From NCBI GenBank assembly GCA_036507655.1, contig DATCIS010000026.1:1-37599 (forward strand): a DNA stretch of 37,599 nt, read 5' to 3'. Of the stretch, positions 21,406 through 29,225 are shown piece after piece. The notes under the pieces are model-generated. The model was not told where the DNA came from. It saw nothing but the letters and a program-made list of their open reading frames with translations, and ran no database searches. Each line of letters opens with the position of its first letter. Position 1 is the stretch's first letter. The stretch comes from 2-01-FULL-49-22 sp036507655. Its GTDB lineage: Bacteria > Patescibacteriota > Saccharimonadia > Saccharimonadales > UBA10212. A program made the translations under genes and the position numbers.

Positions 21406-22041
21406 TTAAAGGACGGTGCGGGTTTCGTTAGGGAGTGATTCGCCGAAGATAAATTCAGTAATTAAGACATTGGCTTCGCGTAGGATTTGCGGTAAATGAC
21501 CCTGCTCTTGCTTGCTAAATTTCTTAAGGACATAGTCGGCCGCATCAGCCTTCTCAGCCACATCTGAACCTATGCCAATACGCAGACGGCCAAAATCCTC
21601 GCCGAGGTGTTGTATTAGTGACTTCGCCCCATTATGTCCGGCATCAGAGCCGCCAATCCTTGTCCTGAGCTGGCCGAATGGTACCGCCAGCTCGTCATAG
21701 ACCGCTAAGGTATTTCGGTTATAAATCCGGTAAAAGCGCTGTACGGCTTGCGCCGCATCGCCACTTAGATTCATGTAGGTCGTAGGTTTGCACAGGATAA
21801 CACGACTCTCGCCCATATTCGTTGTCGTCAGAAGGCATTTTAAATCTTTCTTCTCTGTCCAAGAAGGAAAATCATACTGCTTGGCGAAATAATCCAGGGC
21901 CTCGAAGCCGATATTGTGCCTGGTGCCCTGATATTTCTTACCGGGATTACCCAAGCCGATGACTAAAAGACTTTTAGTCGCGCCGATTGTGTATGCCGGT
22001 ATATCGCTCGTCACGTACGGCCTCTTCTGAATCAAACCCAT
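21406..22041 (-). CDS. pth: Peptidyl-tRNA hydrolase
   Basis: A 211-residue esterase that recycles tRNA from drop-off peptidyl-tRNAs. Catalytic residues H42 (TRHNIGF), N91 (PTTYMNLSG) and D116 (VYDELAVPFG) are present, with VIGLGNPG at the start of the core and GGSDAGHNG as the second signature. The N-terminus has about 23 extra residues before the core. A TATTCT box lies 6 nt before the ATG with no Shine-Dalgarno, the leaderless pattern seen elsewhere in this window. It is separated from der by a 261-nt structured spacer. Confidence 0.95.
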   Translation of the reverse strand: MGLIQKRPYVTSDIPAYTIGATKSLLVIGLGNPGKKYQGTRHNIGFEALDYFAKQYDFPSWTEKKDLKCLLTTTNMGESRVILCKPTTYMNLSGDAAQAVQRFYRIYNRNTLAVYDELAVPFGQLRTRIGGSDAGHNGAKSLIQHLGEDFGRLRIGIGSDVAEKADAADYVLKKFSKQEQGHLPQILREANVLITEFIFGESLPNETRTVL

Positions 22042-22302
22042 AAAAATAGAATATAGAATTAAGAATTGAGAATCCAGGATAAGAGCTAGGCTAAGCGAGC
22101 CTCTATCTTTTGATGAACATGCGCAGCGAACTGAGTAGACGCGTCAAAAGCACTAACATATAAGCCGAGGACCGGGTCGAGCGACTCCTTAAGAGTCAGT
22201 AAGAGCGAGACCGCCCAGAAAGGGTGTTCCGCAGGCTGCTGTACACTTTGACGAGCGGCTACGCCAACTAAGCGGAGCGTTCGGAAAAAGACTAGAGGCG
22301 AG
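22042..22302. other. Structured 261-bp spacer between der and pth
   Basis: No gene is seen. Helices include AGGCT/AGCCT (22088-22102) and CTTTTGA (22107-22113) / TCAAAAG (22144-22150). GGTC-GA-GC (22175-22182) pairs with GC-GA-GACC (22204-22211), giving tandem G-A mismatches around an inner GACTC/GAGTC hairpin. CCC/GGG (22214-22224) and GTGT/ACAC with inner CAG/CTG (22224-22246) follow. Both flanking genes are on the minus strand. The minus strand has TATTCT (22048-22053) 6 nt before pth. The transcribed strand of the structures is not known. Confidence 0.45.
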
Positions 22303-23610
22303 CTATTTTTCTATAAACCAGAATTTCAATGGAGTGCCGATGAGTGGCCAGGTTTTGCGGAATTGTCGTTCTAGGTATCGCTTATAACTCCAATGCAAGA
22401 AATTCGTATGCGAGCCAAAAATCTTGAAGCTGGGCAGATCAATATCATCTTCCTGAACCATGTAGTTGAGTTTCGGCAAGCGCCGGCGCATTGGCGGCGG
22501 CTCTTTAGCGTCAACTGTCTGTCTCAACCATTTGTTAAGCTCAGCCGTCTTGAATTTTGAGCGTCGTGCCTGGTCAATTTCTAAAGCTAGTTCAAAAATT
22601 TTCGCTACATTTTTGCCTGTTATGGCGCTGGTATAAATCAGTGGCGCCCATGGCACGAACGGAAAAGAGCTGGTAACCTGGGCGCCAACTTCACTGCGGC
22701 TGAGCCTGTCTTCAGCCTTGTCCCATTTATTGATTACCAAAATCAAACCCCTGCCCGCCTCTTTGACCATGCCGGCAATTTTTTGATCCAGCTGCGTGTT
22801 CAGCTCTTCGGCATCCATAACCACCAGACATATATCGGACTCCTCAATCGCTGCTATCGAGCGTAGAACACTGAACTGCTCCACTCCTCTCTCAACCTTA
22901 CCGGGCCGCCTGATACCGGCAGTATCGGCTAGCTCAATCTCACGCGACTTAAAACGTACTGTTAATCTATTTACGTCTCTTGTGGTACCGGCTTGTGGTG
23001 CCACCAGGGCCTGTTGCTTGGCCACCAGGCTATTAAATAAAGCCGACTTTCCAACATTCGGTCGACCAAGTATGCTTAAGCGGATACGGTCCTTGGTTTC
23101 TTTAATTTTGACTGGTGGCAGGCCATCAGCCAGCGCCTCTAAAAGCTCGGTTACTCCGGTCTTCTGAGTGGTGCTAGTAGCGTATATTGACTTGATTCCC
23201 AAACGTTGCCAATCTGATAATTCGGCCTTTTTGTTTTTATCTATCTTATTGACTGCTAAAATTACTGGCTTACGGCTTTTTAGGGTCGTGGTGGCTACTT
23301 GGCGGTCTTCAGCTGTAACCGGCACAGCGGCTTCTACGACAACTATGATTAAATCAGCCGTTTGGGCCGCCTCTAATATTTGTTGCTGGATGCCCATCTC
23401 AAACTCGTCTGCAGCCGGTTTGATACCAGCGGTATCAACCAACCAGAAATCCTGGCCACTAAAACTGGCCTTAGCGCTGACTCTGTCACGCGTGGTACCG
23501 GGCTCCATAGCCACAATCGCTTCGCGACGCCCAATTAAAGCATTGAAAAGCGAAGACTTTCCAACATTAGCCCGGCCAACTATGGCCACTATAGGAATTT
23601 TTTGACTCAC
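22303..23610 (-). CDS. der: Ribosome-associated GTPase Der (EngA)
   Basis: A 435-residue protein with two tandem GTPase domains and a C-terminal KH-like domain, needed for 50S subunit assembly. Domain 1 has GRANVGKSSLFN, DTAGI and NKID; domain 2 (from about residue 180) has GRPNVGKSALFN, DTAGI and NKWD. The KH-like part includes NFLHWSYKRYLERQFRK. Length is typical. The start is GTG 23610; TATAAT (23620-23625) lies 9 nt upstream, directly after a terminator (23638-23664), so der starts a new transcript separate from the two-component genes. Confidence 0.96.
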   Translation of the reverse strand: MSQKIPIVAIVGRANVGKSSLFNALIGRREAIVAMEPGTTRDRVSAKASFSGQDFWLVDTAGIKPAADEFEMGIQQQILEAAQTADLIIVVVEAAVPVTAEDRQVATTTLKSRKPVILAVNKIDKNKKAELSDWQRLGIKSIYATSTTQKTGVTELLEALADGLPPVKIKETKDRIRLSILGRPNVGKSALFNSLVAKQQALVAPQAGTTRDVNRLTVRFKSREIELADTAGIRRPGKVERGVEQFSVLRSIAAIEESDICLVVMDAEELNTQLDQKIAGMVKEAGRGLILVINKWDKAEDRLSRSEVGAQVTSSFPFVPWAPLIYTSAITGKNVAKIFELALEIDQARRSKFKTAELNKWLRQTVDAKEPPPMRRRLPKLNYMVQEDDIDLPSFKIFGSHTNFLHWSYKRYLERQFRKTWPLIGTPLKFWFIEK

Positions 23611-23619
23611 AACAGAGGT

Positions 23620-23625
23620 ATTATA
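23620..23625 (-). promoter_or_regulatory. -10 box of der
   Basis: The minus strand reads TATAAT 9 nt before the GTG start. The -35 region falls within the preceding terminator hairpin. Confidence 0.5.
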
Positions 23626-23637
23626 TCTGATTTAAAT

Positions 23638-23664
23638 AAAAAAACGGTCACCTGAGGTGACCGT
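23638..23664 (-). terminator. Intrinsic terminator after the response regulator operon
   Basis: ACGGTCACC (23644-23652) / GGTGACCGT (23656-23664), a perfect 9-bp stem with a 3-nt loop, followed on the minus strand by seven T (23644 to 23638). It ends the kinase-regulator transcript immediately before the der promoter. Confidence 0.88.
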
Positions 23665-23703
23665 ATTCTTAGCTCTTTATTGTAACTAGCCTTTTCTCCG
23701 GAT

Positions 23704-23773
23704 GAGCAGACCGACAAAATGTATTCCATTTTGGCAGGCAGTGATGAGAAACTCGCGATGCGAGGTGTCTCAT
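23704..23773 (+). repeat. Dispersed two-hairpin repeat, copy B
   Basis: A 70-bp homologue of 3995-4061. Hairpin 1 is CAAAATG (23715-23721) / CATTTTG (23727-23733), identical to copy A. Hairpin 2 has outer ATGAGA (23744-23749) / TCTCAT (23768-23773) and inner CTCGC (23752-23756) / GCGAG (23760-23764), sequence-divergent from copy A but still fully paired. Relative to its neighbours it is antisense, lying in the 3' UTR of the minus-strand response regulator gene. Confidence 0.85.
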
Positions 23774-23788
23774 AAGGCCGAAGCCCGC

Positions 23789-24595
23789 CTATACCCCAGC
23801 TGGAGGCGGCGTCGGCGCATCCTCGTCTGGTTTGGGCCCCTCAACTGGCGGGATATCGCCAGCTGGAGGTGTAACCGGTGCGCTGCCGCTATCACCCATG
23901 CCGCCTACATCGGCTGGCGGAGTCGATGGAGCCGGTGATGATGGCATACTTGGCTGATCGGCAGGAGTTGTACCACTCATGGCTGAACTAACTTGATCGT
24001 TAACAACGTTTTGCTCCTGGGCGGTGCTCATTGGGTCACTGGTCGGCGCGCTGGAACTGTCGCCGCCACTGACCGGATTAGCGCCTGCAGACTGGTCATC
24101 TGCCGGAGGCATTGCCGGGTTGGTTTTGTCGTCTTGCATGCTTTGCTCGCTTTCTTGCTTATTATTTGCTGAACTCTCTTGGGCCTTTGGCTTATCCGCT
24201 GCGTCCGCGGAGGCTTGCTTCTTAGGACTAGGCGGCAAGACTTCGCGGACTACACGTACGAAATCTTCCAAGGTGACTTGAGATTTCACCAGGTATTTTA
24301 CCACGCCCAGCTTTTCGCCGCGAGCGCGGTCTTCGGCTTGGCCAAGAGCTGTCATCATTATGACCTTAACGCTGTTCATTTCGGGTGCTGCCCGTAGCGT
24401 CTCTATCATCTCAAAGCCGGATAGTTTGGGCATCATAACGTCGGCGATAATCAGCTCCGGTTTCTCTTTTGTGGCCACCATTAGGGCTTCTTCGCCATCG
24501 GCGGCGCTTAGTGTCTCGTAGCCCTCGGCTTGCAGGCGCATCTCGAATATTTCACGCAGGTTATTGTCGTCTTCAACAAGTAAAACTTTAGACAT
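23789..24595 (-). CDS. Response regulator: receiver domain plus long disordered tail
   Basis: A 268-residue protein. Residues 1-122 are a complete CheY-like receiver: acidic pair D9-D10, phospho-acceptor D52 (IIADVMMP), T82 and K104. No DNA-binding or enzymatic output domain follows. Instead residues about 123-268 are low-complexity, rich in Pro, Ser, Ala, Asp and Gln, ending in a TPPPAGV-type Pro-rich tail. It could act by protein interaction or phosphotransfer. The cognate kinase gene lies 42 nt upstream on the same strand. A TACAAT box (24623-24628) lies between them, so it may also be expressed alone. Confidence 0.87.
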   Translation of the reverse strand: MSKVLLVEDDNNLREIFEMRLQAEGYETLSAADGEEALMVATKEKPELIIADVMMPKLSGFEMIETLRAAPEMNSVKVIMMTALGQAEDRARGEKLGVVKYLVKSQVTLEDFVRVVREVLPPSPKKQASADAADKPKAQESSANNKQESEQSMQDDKTNPAMPPADDQSAGANPVSGGDSSSAPTSDPMSTAQEQNVVNDQVSSAMSGTTPADQPSMPSSPAPSTPPADVGGMGDSGSAPVTPPAGDIPPVEGPKPDEDAPTPPPAGV

Positions 24596-24637
24596 TAGTC
24601 AATTTTGCTTAAGCTTTTCATCATTGTAACAAAGATT

Positions 24638-25843
24638 TTATGGATTGCCTAAAGGGCTTAAGGTTGAAGCCTCGGTCTTCTGCATTTGCAACGCTTGCTC
24701 GGTCGTTAGGCGTGGTAAGTTGATAAAGAAGGTACTGCCTTTATTGTCTTGGCTCTCTACCCATATACGGCCGTTATACAGCTCAATAACCCTCTTGCTT
24801 ATAAACAGTCCTAGCCCTGTCCCTCCGACACTGCGGGTCATGGAATTATCAACCCGGTAGAATTTCTGGAACAGGTGCGGTAGGTCTTCTTCCGGTATGC
24901 CGATACCGGTGTCCTTAATTTGGACCTGAGTGACGGAGCTGTCACCAGTTAACGCTACTGTCACAGTTCCCTCGGCGGTGTATTTAAGGGCATTATCGAC
25001 AAGGTTTTGTAGAACTTCGCGTATTCGGTTGGGATCAACGTAGACATAAAATAGTGGCCTGACTATCTTACCTCCTCTGACATCGGTGCCGGCGCTAAGT
25101 ACGTACTTGAGCTCTAATCCCTTCTTTTGAGCGGTAAAATGGGCCGCGTCGGCGATTTGCTCTAGTATCTCACCGAGCTCAATTATCTTTGGATAGCTAG
25201 CCAGTCGGCCGTCTTCGGCCTTAGCGCTTGTCAGTAAATCGACAAACAACTGGCTAAGGTGCTTGGTGGCGGTGTGAGCTTTTTCCAATAGGTTGCGCCC
25301 ACGGTTATCCACGGTGGCTACCTTTGGGTTTAAAACTAACGCTAGATAGCCCTCAATGGCGGCGATTGGCGTCCGCATCTCATGGCTGGCAGTGCTGACG
25401 AATTCTGAGCGACGATTCTCCTCTAGCTTCTCCGAGGTAATGTCGCGTAGTACACCCAATACGCCAGTGGCCATTTTATTAACATCCTCAATCACCGGAG
25501 AGACGATAAGTGATATCGGAACCAGTTTGCCTCCCTTGGTACTTAGTAAACCCCTACTGTTCTTGACTGTTGAGTGGGTTCTCAAAGCTTGGGCAAAAGG
25601 ATGCAGCTCAGGCGGGTATGGCTGGCCGTGCTCGTCAGTAATTACTAGCACGCTGCGAAAGTCCAATCCGATCGCCTCTTGGGCTGCCCAACCAGATATC
25701 GAGCTGGCTGCTGGGCTAAATAAATGGATGGCGTTGTCTTCACCTACTAGCACCACGCCGTCGACAATGGCACTCAAGAGAAATTCGGTATTTAACTCTT
25801 GTGGTTGCGACGTCTTGGGTTTTTTAGAACCGAAGCCAAACAT
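24638..25843 (-). CDS. Soluble PAS-domain sensor histidine kinase
   Basis: A 401-residue histidine kinase without membrane segments. A PAS domain (about 18-138, with HLFSPAASSISGW and GVLRDITSEK) leads into the dimerisation domain with phospho-acceptor H154 (ASHEMRTPIAAIEGY). The ATP-binding domain has the N box NLVDNALKYT, G1 box DTGIGIPEEDL, F box FQKFYRVDN and G2 box GGTGLGLFISK. The signal must be cytoplasmic (small molecule, redox or light via PAS), but the ligand is unknown. It is paired with the receiver protein just downstream. A purine-rich AAAGGTGGG precedes the ATG by about 10 nt. Confidence 0.92.
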   Translation of the reverse strand: MFGFGSKKPKTSQPQELNTEFLLSAIVDGVVLVGEDNAIHLFSPAASSISGWAAQEAIGLDFRSVLVITDEHGQPYPPELHPFAQALRTHSTVKNSRGLLSTKGGKLVPISLIVSPVIEDVNKMATGVLGVLRDITSEKLEENRRSEFVSTASHEMRTPIAAIEGYLALVLNPKVATVDNRGRNLLEKAHTATKHLSQLFVDLLTSAKAEDGRLASYPKIIELGEILEQIADAAHFTAQKKGLELKYVLSAGTDVRGGKIVRPLFYVYVDPNRIREVLQNLVDNALKYTAEGTVTVALTGDSSVTQVQIKDTGIGIPEEDLPHLFQKFYRVDNSMTRSVGGTGLGLFISKRVIELYNGRIWVESQDNKGSTFFINLPRLTTEQALQMQKTEASTLSPLGNP

Positions 25844-25915
25844 TCTTTATTTTTCCCACCTTTAATTTGTCGCTTATGTTTACCTACCCTATTATCTGTT
25901 TTATCAGCCAAAAAT

Positions 25916-27184
25916 TCAATCCGCTCGATTTAGCAGTAGTTCGAAATAGCGGGTACTGCCGAATGGGATTTTTTGTTTGACAACCTTCTTAGCTGCCAAA
26001 CTACTGGCATAGGTTACAGTAAATTCGCCGAACTGCTCGTTTATACGGTCTACGGCCTCGGTTAGCCATACTTCGCGGTTAACTTCCTCAAGCAGGCTCA
26101 GTTGGCTGGCATTTGACGGAGTCAATTGATAGCAAGTGACGCCGATTTCGCGCGGCCAATCGTCTTGCGGTCGGCGGTTATAGAGCAACATAGCCCGCCT
26201 AAGCACTTCGGCATTGGAGTAAAAAGTGCTTTTAAACATCTTCCGATCGTACCAGTAATCACCATTGGCATAGCGTACGTATACCAAGATGCCGCGGGCC
26301 GCCAGGCCTTTATAGCGCAGCTTCATGGCAGTGGTCTCACATAGGTATGCCAGCCGTGAACGTACCAACTGATCTGAAGGTTTCATTTCGTCTAGCACAT
26401 ATTGTCGGCCGACGGTTCTAGTAGCCCATTCTTGGTCATCGATCTCGTAACCGCGCAGGCGCTGATACCAATCCTCACCAATAACACTTTTAAATACCTG
26501 CCGTTTGAGCAGCTCCGATGGGGCGTCGAGGAATTCTAGAGGAGTATAAATGCCGCAGGCGTTCAGGCGGGCTTGATTGCGCTCGGCAATACCGAATAAA
26601 TCGGTCAGTTTTAGCGTAGACAGTACCTTTCTTAAGTTTTTGTGCGTAATCACGTCCAAGCCGTCGGGTTTGCGTAAAGAAGCTGCCTGCTTAGCCAAAA
26701 AGCGATTGCTAGCAATGCCGATGTTGCACTTCATCCACTCTCCCACCTCATCACGCAGCCGCTGCTTTATCTCATAGCCAATCACGGTCAGAGGACGCTT
26801 ATTGACCACCTCTCTGGTATCGCTAAAGTCGATAATCCCCTCATCTATACTCTTCATGGCGATATCCGGCGAGTATGAACGCATAATTTCAACCAGCCTC
26901 TGATAGACATAGTGGTATTTGGGCGGGTCAGTCTCGACCAAAATTAAGTCTGGCGCGTACAGTCTGGCTTCCGAATAGCCCATGCCAACCTTAACGCCCA
27001 ATGCCTTGGCCTCATAAGAGGCAGCTACCACGCAGGCATTGGGCGTCTGGCGGTTGGTTACGGCTACCGGCTTGCCGCGCAGCAGCGGCCTGGCCTGCTG
27101 CTCGACTGTCGCAAAGCAGGAGTTCAGGTCGATATGCAAGATCTGAGGAGCTTCTTTATTGAGAGGCAAATGAAGGTTTGGCAT
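25916..27184 (-). CDS. Y-family DNA polymerase (DinB/UmuC-like)
   Basis: A 422-residue translesion DNA polymerase. The palm has the metal-binding aspartate D19 (HIDLNSCFATVEQQ) and D114-E115 (MKSIDEGIIDF). F24 sits at the steric-gate position that excludes ribonucleotides. CVVAASYEAKALGVK and the CNIGIASNRFLAKQAASLRKP helix-hairpin region follow, then a C-terminal little-finger domain. The usual D-x-D-x-F-F is D-L-N-S-C-F, so it is not a textbook DinB; a UmuC/ImuB-like branch is possible, and no gene symbol is assigned. It overlaps the small upstream gene by 29 bp, indicating coupled translation. Confidence 0.93.
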   Translation of the reverse strand: MPNLHLPLNKEAPQILHIDLNSCFATVEQQARPLLRGKPVAVTNRQTPNACVVAASYEAKALGVKVGMGYSEARLYAPDLILVETDPPKYHYVYQRLVEIMRSYSPDIAMKSIDEGIIDFSDTREVVNKRPLTVIGYEIKQRLRDEVGEWMKCNIGIASNRFLAKQAASLRKPDGLDVITHKNLRKVLSTLKLTDLFGIAERNQARLNACGIYTPLEFLDAPSELLKRQVFKSVIGEDWYQRLRGYEIDDQEWATRTVGRQYVLDEMKPSDQLVRSRLAYLCETTAMKLRYKGLAARGILVYVRYANGDYWYDRKMFKSTFYSNAEVLRRAMLLYNRRPQDDWPREIGVTCYQLTPSNASQLSLLEEVNREVWLTEAVDRINEQFGEFTVTYASSLAAKKVVKQKIPFGSTRYFELLLNRAD

Positions 27185-27473
27185 AGGGTATGTCCTGCGG
27201 CGACTCGCTAATATCGGCTATCGATACCAGCCTCCAAGTTAAAGCCGCGGCATCGAATTCCAGACGGTAATCGGCGCTGCCGTCGGTCATGTCGAAGACG
27301 TGTATCATGCGCTGCCCTTTTTTGGTTGGGTGGCGCAGACCGGTTTCGCTGAATTCGATTACCCGACCTTGGTACTCCATCTTTTTAGGAAAGCACTTCA
27401 GGCGCCTAAGCCCGCTTTTGAAGTAGTAGGCTACGATACTGACTTCTTTGTTGATTTGTGCTGCGTTTTCCAT
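27156..27473 (-). CDS. Small protein coupled to the Y-family polymerase
   Basis: A 105-residue protein whose last 29 bp overlap the polymerase start. No family is certain. The core KCFPKKMEYQGRVIEFSETG, then a MIHVFDMTDGSADYRLEFD stretch and TWRLVSIAD, reads like a compact beta-rich domain; small DUF6504-like partners of mutasome polymerases look loosely similar, but this is a guess. A good ribosome-binding site (AGGGAG) precedes the ATG, and the leader contains a strong hairpin (27489-27519). Overlap and shared promoter suggest that it modulates or recruits the polymerase. Confidence 0.75.
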   Translation of the reverse strand: MENAAQINKEVSIVAYYFKSGLRRLKCFPKKMEYQGRVIEFSETGLRHPTKKGQRMIHVFDMTDGSADYRLEFDAAALTWRLVSIADISESPQDIPYAKPSFASQ

Positions 27474-27488
27474 GATTTTCTCCCTTTG

Positions 27489-27519
27489 CCCGCCTGAATT
27501 TCTTCGAAATTTGCGCGGG
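27489..27519 (+). repeat. Shared hairpin, copy 2 (leader of the polymerase operon)
   Basis: CCCGC (27489-27493) / GCGGG (27515-27519) encloses AATTTC/GAAATT. It matches the hairpin at 21057-21087; the fifth stem pair is C-G here and T-A there. It lies in the 5' leader of the minus-strand polymerase operon, 16 nt from the start codon, where it could influence translation. Confidence 0.7.
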
Positions 27520-27541
27520 TTCTGCTGAACTTAGGGTTATA

Positions 27542-27742
27542 TAAAAGAGAGCCGATTGTCGCCTAAAAAGCGACTCAGCAGACGGATTTACGACCCGCTA
27601 CCAGTTAAGAACAATGACCGTCTATCATGATTCTGTTACTGGGAGCTATTGGCTTTTAAGCAACGAGCGGATGCTCGTAGCTAGGTGTATAAGTAGTCTG
27701 TGAGGAGGAATTCGCTAGCCAGCGAAAGCCCTCACACGGCTA
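27542..27742 (-). ncRNA. Candidate structured RNA between tRNA-Glu and the polymerase operon
   Basis: About 200 nt on the minus strand between a possible promoter (27749-27776) and a terminator-like hairpin (GAGTCGC/GCGAC, then CTCTCTTTT, 27576 down to 27543). Helices: TGTGAGG (27699-27705) / CCTCACA (27730-27736) with inner TTCGCT (27711-27716) / AGCGAA (27721-27726); ACGAGC (27663-27668) / GCTCGT (27673-27678); AGACGG (27580-27585) / CCGTCT (27618-27623). CCAGT (27601-27605) / ACTGG (27638-27642) crosses the last one and would make a pseudoknot. It could be a long leader of the polymerase operon or an independent RNA. No known class is recognised. Confidence 0.45.
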
Positions 27743-27748
27743 ATGTTT

Positions 27749-27776
27749 ATTATAATAGCTTGCAGCCAACGTGCAA
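27749..27776 (-). promoter_or_regulatory. Possible promoter of the structured RNA
   Basis: On the minus strand TATAAT (27749-27754) is preceded after 16 nt by TTGCAC (27771-27776), only 3/6 to the -35 consensus. The box also lies at the 3' side of the tRNA-Glu downstream hairpin, so it may be a mere coincidence of AT-rich sequence. Confidence 0.35.
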
Positions 27777-27780
27777 GCTA
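27756..27780 (-). terminator. Hairpin downstream of tRNA-Glu
   Basis: On the minus strand TAGCTTGCA and TGCAAGCTA form a perfect 9-bp stem with 7-nt loop, about 30 nt after the tRNA 3' end. The following sequence (TTATAATAAA) is AT-rich but lacks a T-run, so termination would be weak. Confidence 0.5.
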
Positions 27781-27808
27781 GAAAATTATTAAGAATTATT
27801 CTAATAAA

Positions 27809-27883
27809 TGGTGATCCCAGGGGGAGTCGAACCCCCGTTACAAGGATGAGAACCTTGCGTCCTAACCACTAGACGATGGGACC
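27809..27883 (-). tRNA. tRNA-Glu(CTC)
   Basis: A complete cloverleaf on the minus strand: acceptor GGTCCCA pairs with TGGGATC, the anticodon arm is CAAGG-TTCTCAT-CCTTG with anticodon CTC (reads GAG), and the T arm GGGGG-TTCGACT-CCCCC is perfect. The discriminator is A and the 3' CCA is encoded (27809-27811). It has its own promoter and lies in the same neighbourhood as gltX, whose product charges it. Confidence 0.96.
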
Positions 27884-27896
27884 TCTAACAGAGGTA

Positions 27897-27925
27897 ATTC
27901 TAGCAAAAACAGGTGTAAAAGTCTA
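27897..27925 (-). promoter_or_regulatory. Promoter of tRNA-Glu
   Basis: On the minus strand TAGACT (27920-27925), a 17-nt spacer, then TAGAAT (27897-27902). The -35 hexamer contains the TAG stop codon of the upstream DUF3048 gene. The start would be about 7 nt before the mature tRNA. Confidence 0.55.
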
Positions 27926-29203
27926 TTGGCTGGTCGGTGGACCGCTGTTACTCACCTTGCTAGCGCTGTCAATCACGGTCACCCATGCCTGACCGGCATT
28001 TAAAGAAAGTTTTTTCTCTTGGGCATCAAGGAAAGTGAACTGGGAAGATTCTGAGGTTTTAATCCACGTACCCTTAACCACCCCGCCGTCTTGGAAAAAA
28101 TAGGCCGCTCCTCTACCAAGAATGTAATCGTTATGGCCGCTGGAATCAACTATATTGCGGGCCATAACCAAAACAATGACAACGTTTGGGTGAGTCTGCC
28201 GTGGGGTCGGATCTCTTTCTTTATCCGTACTTAAGTGGTCCTTACCTCCCAACTGCCGGATATAAGTGTTGTCTCTCGGCTCGTAACTATAACGGACATT
28301 AAAGTTAGCGCTCGATATGGCGATTTCGATAGTCGTAGCTGTGGGCCGTTCGAGTTTGGCGTCTTTTTTCCTTGCCCATGGCTCGAACTTGCTTGTTGTG
28401 TAGCCCTTTTTCTTATTTAGAGAATCAAGCTTAGCAAAACTGGTATAGACGTTATGTGGAGAGGCTCGTGAGGAAACGCGCCAATAGCTGCTCGGATTGA
28501 AAAACTGGTCAAGGTCCTTGCCCTGGCTTCTGATTTGCTTGAGGGCGCTGGGGCTGCCACCGACATGGGCGATAGACGCGTCAAATGAAGCTGCCCAATC
28601 AATGTAATACGGCCTTAGCGAGCGCACAGGCCCGACATATTGTGGTTGTGCTTCCTGGTATAAAGCTATATAGCGTGTAATGCCGCCTTCGGAGATAGCT
28701 TCAAATACAACGCCCGAATCAACTAAACCCGATTGAGGCCGGGCGTCTAAGCTGTTTTCTATCATTATGGCTGTTACCGGCCTTTGGGCTAACTCCGGCT
28801 GCACCTGGACCCCTGTGAGGGGCGAGGCCACGGTCGTCGGTTTGGGTTGTTCCTGCTTTGTGATTACTAATTCAGGCTCCCCCTTAGGAGATATGATATA
28901 GAAATAACCAAGTGCAGCGGTTCCAAAAAATAGTAATAACGCGGCTATTATTGCAAATCGTACATTCCGATTTAGATGCTTCCACCACTTTACTAGTCGC
29001 TTAATTGGATTGTTCCGGCCTTTTTTAGGGGGTTTATTAGTTACATCGTCCAGGTTGATGGTTTCATCCGGTTGCAGTGGCTTGGGTATGCCGCTGATTT
29101 GTTCTCTGGTTCGGGCTATGGCCTGACCGCCGAGATAACCAATTCCCTGCCGGTTAGTTCTATTTTTTTTCGACCTTTTTGGTGGCTGTATGTCTTCAAA
29201 CAC
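27923..29203 (-). CDS. DUF3048 (YerB-like) membrane-anchored protein
   Basis: A 426-residue protein with a cytoplasmic N-terminus (1-80), one membrane helix (about 82-104, RFAIIAALLLFFGTAALGYFYII) and an extracytoplasmic DUF3048 region. That region shows typical features: RPVTAIMIENSLDARPQSGL, then VFEAISEGGITRYIALYQ and VGPVRSLRPYYIDWA, and a C-terminal LNAGQAWVTVID segment. B. subtilis YerB is a lipoprotein of unknown role; here anchoring is by a helix, not a lipobox. The start is GTG 29203, 7 nt after a TAAAAT box. It follows gltX by 22 nt. Confidence 0.85.
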   Translation of the reverse strand: MFEDIQPPKRSKKNRTNRQGIGYLGGQAIARTREQISGIPKPLQPDETINLDDVTNKPPKKGRNNPIKRLVKWWKHLNRNVRFAIIAALLLFFGTAALGYFYIISPKGEPELVITKQEQPKPTTVASPLTGVQVQPELAQRPVTAIMIENSLDARPQSGLVDSGVVFEAISEGGITRYIALYQEAQPQYVGPVRSLRPYYIDWAASFDASIAHVGGSPSALKQIRSQGKDLDQFFNPSSYWRVSSRASPHNVYTSFAKLDSLNKKKGYTTSKFEPWARKKDAKLERPTATTIEIAISSANFNVRYSYEPRDNTYIRQLGGKDHLSTDKERDPTPRQTHPNVVIVLVMARNIVDSSGHNDYILGRGAAYFFQDGGVVKGTWIKTSESSQFTFLDAQEKKLSLNAGQAWVTVIDSASKVSNSGPPTSQ

Positions 29204-29210
29204 TTCAATT

Positions 29211-29216
29211 ATTTTA
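29211..29216 (-). promoter_or_regulatory. -10 box of the DUF3048 gene
   Basis: The minus strand reads TAAAAT 7 nt before the GTG start at 29203, another instance of the short-leader pattern. The box sits in the 22-nt gap after gltX. Confidence 0.42.
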
Positions 29217-29225
29217 GCATAGCCT

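Noticed and set aside
27519..27530. LexA/SOS box upstream of the polymerase operon
   Set aside because: The palindrome is GTTC-N4-GAAC, the reverse of the GAAC-N4-GTTC pattern known for Gram-positive LexA, and no CTG-N10-CAG type site is evident.
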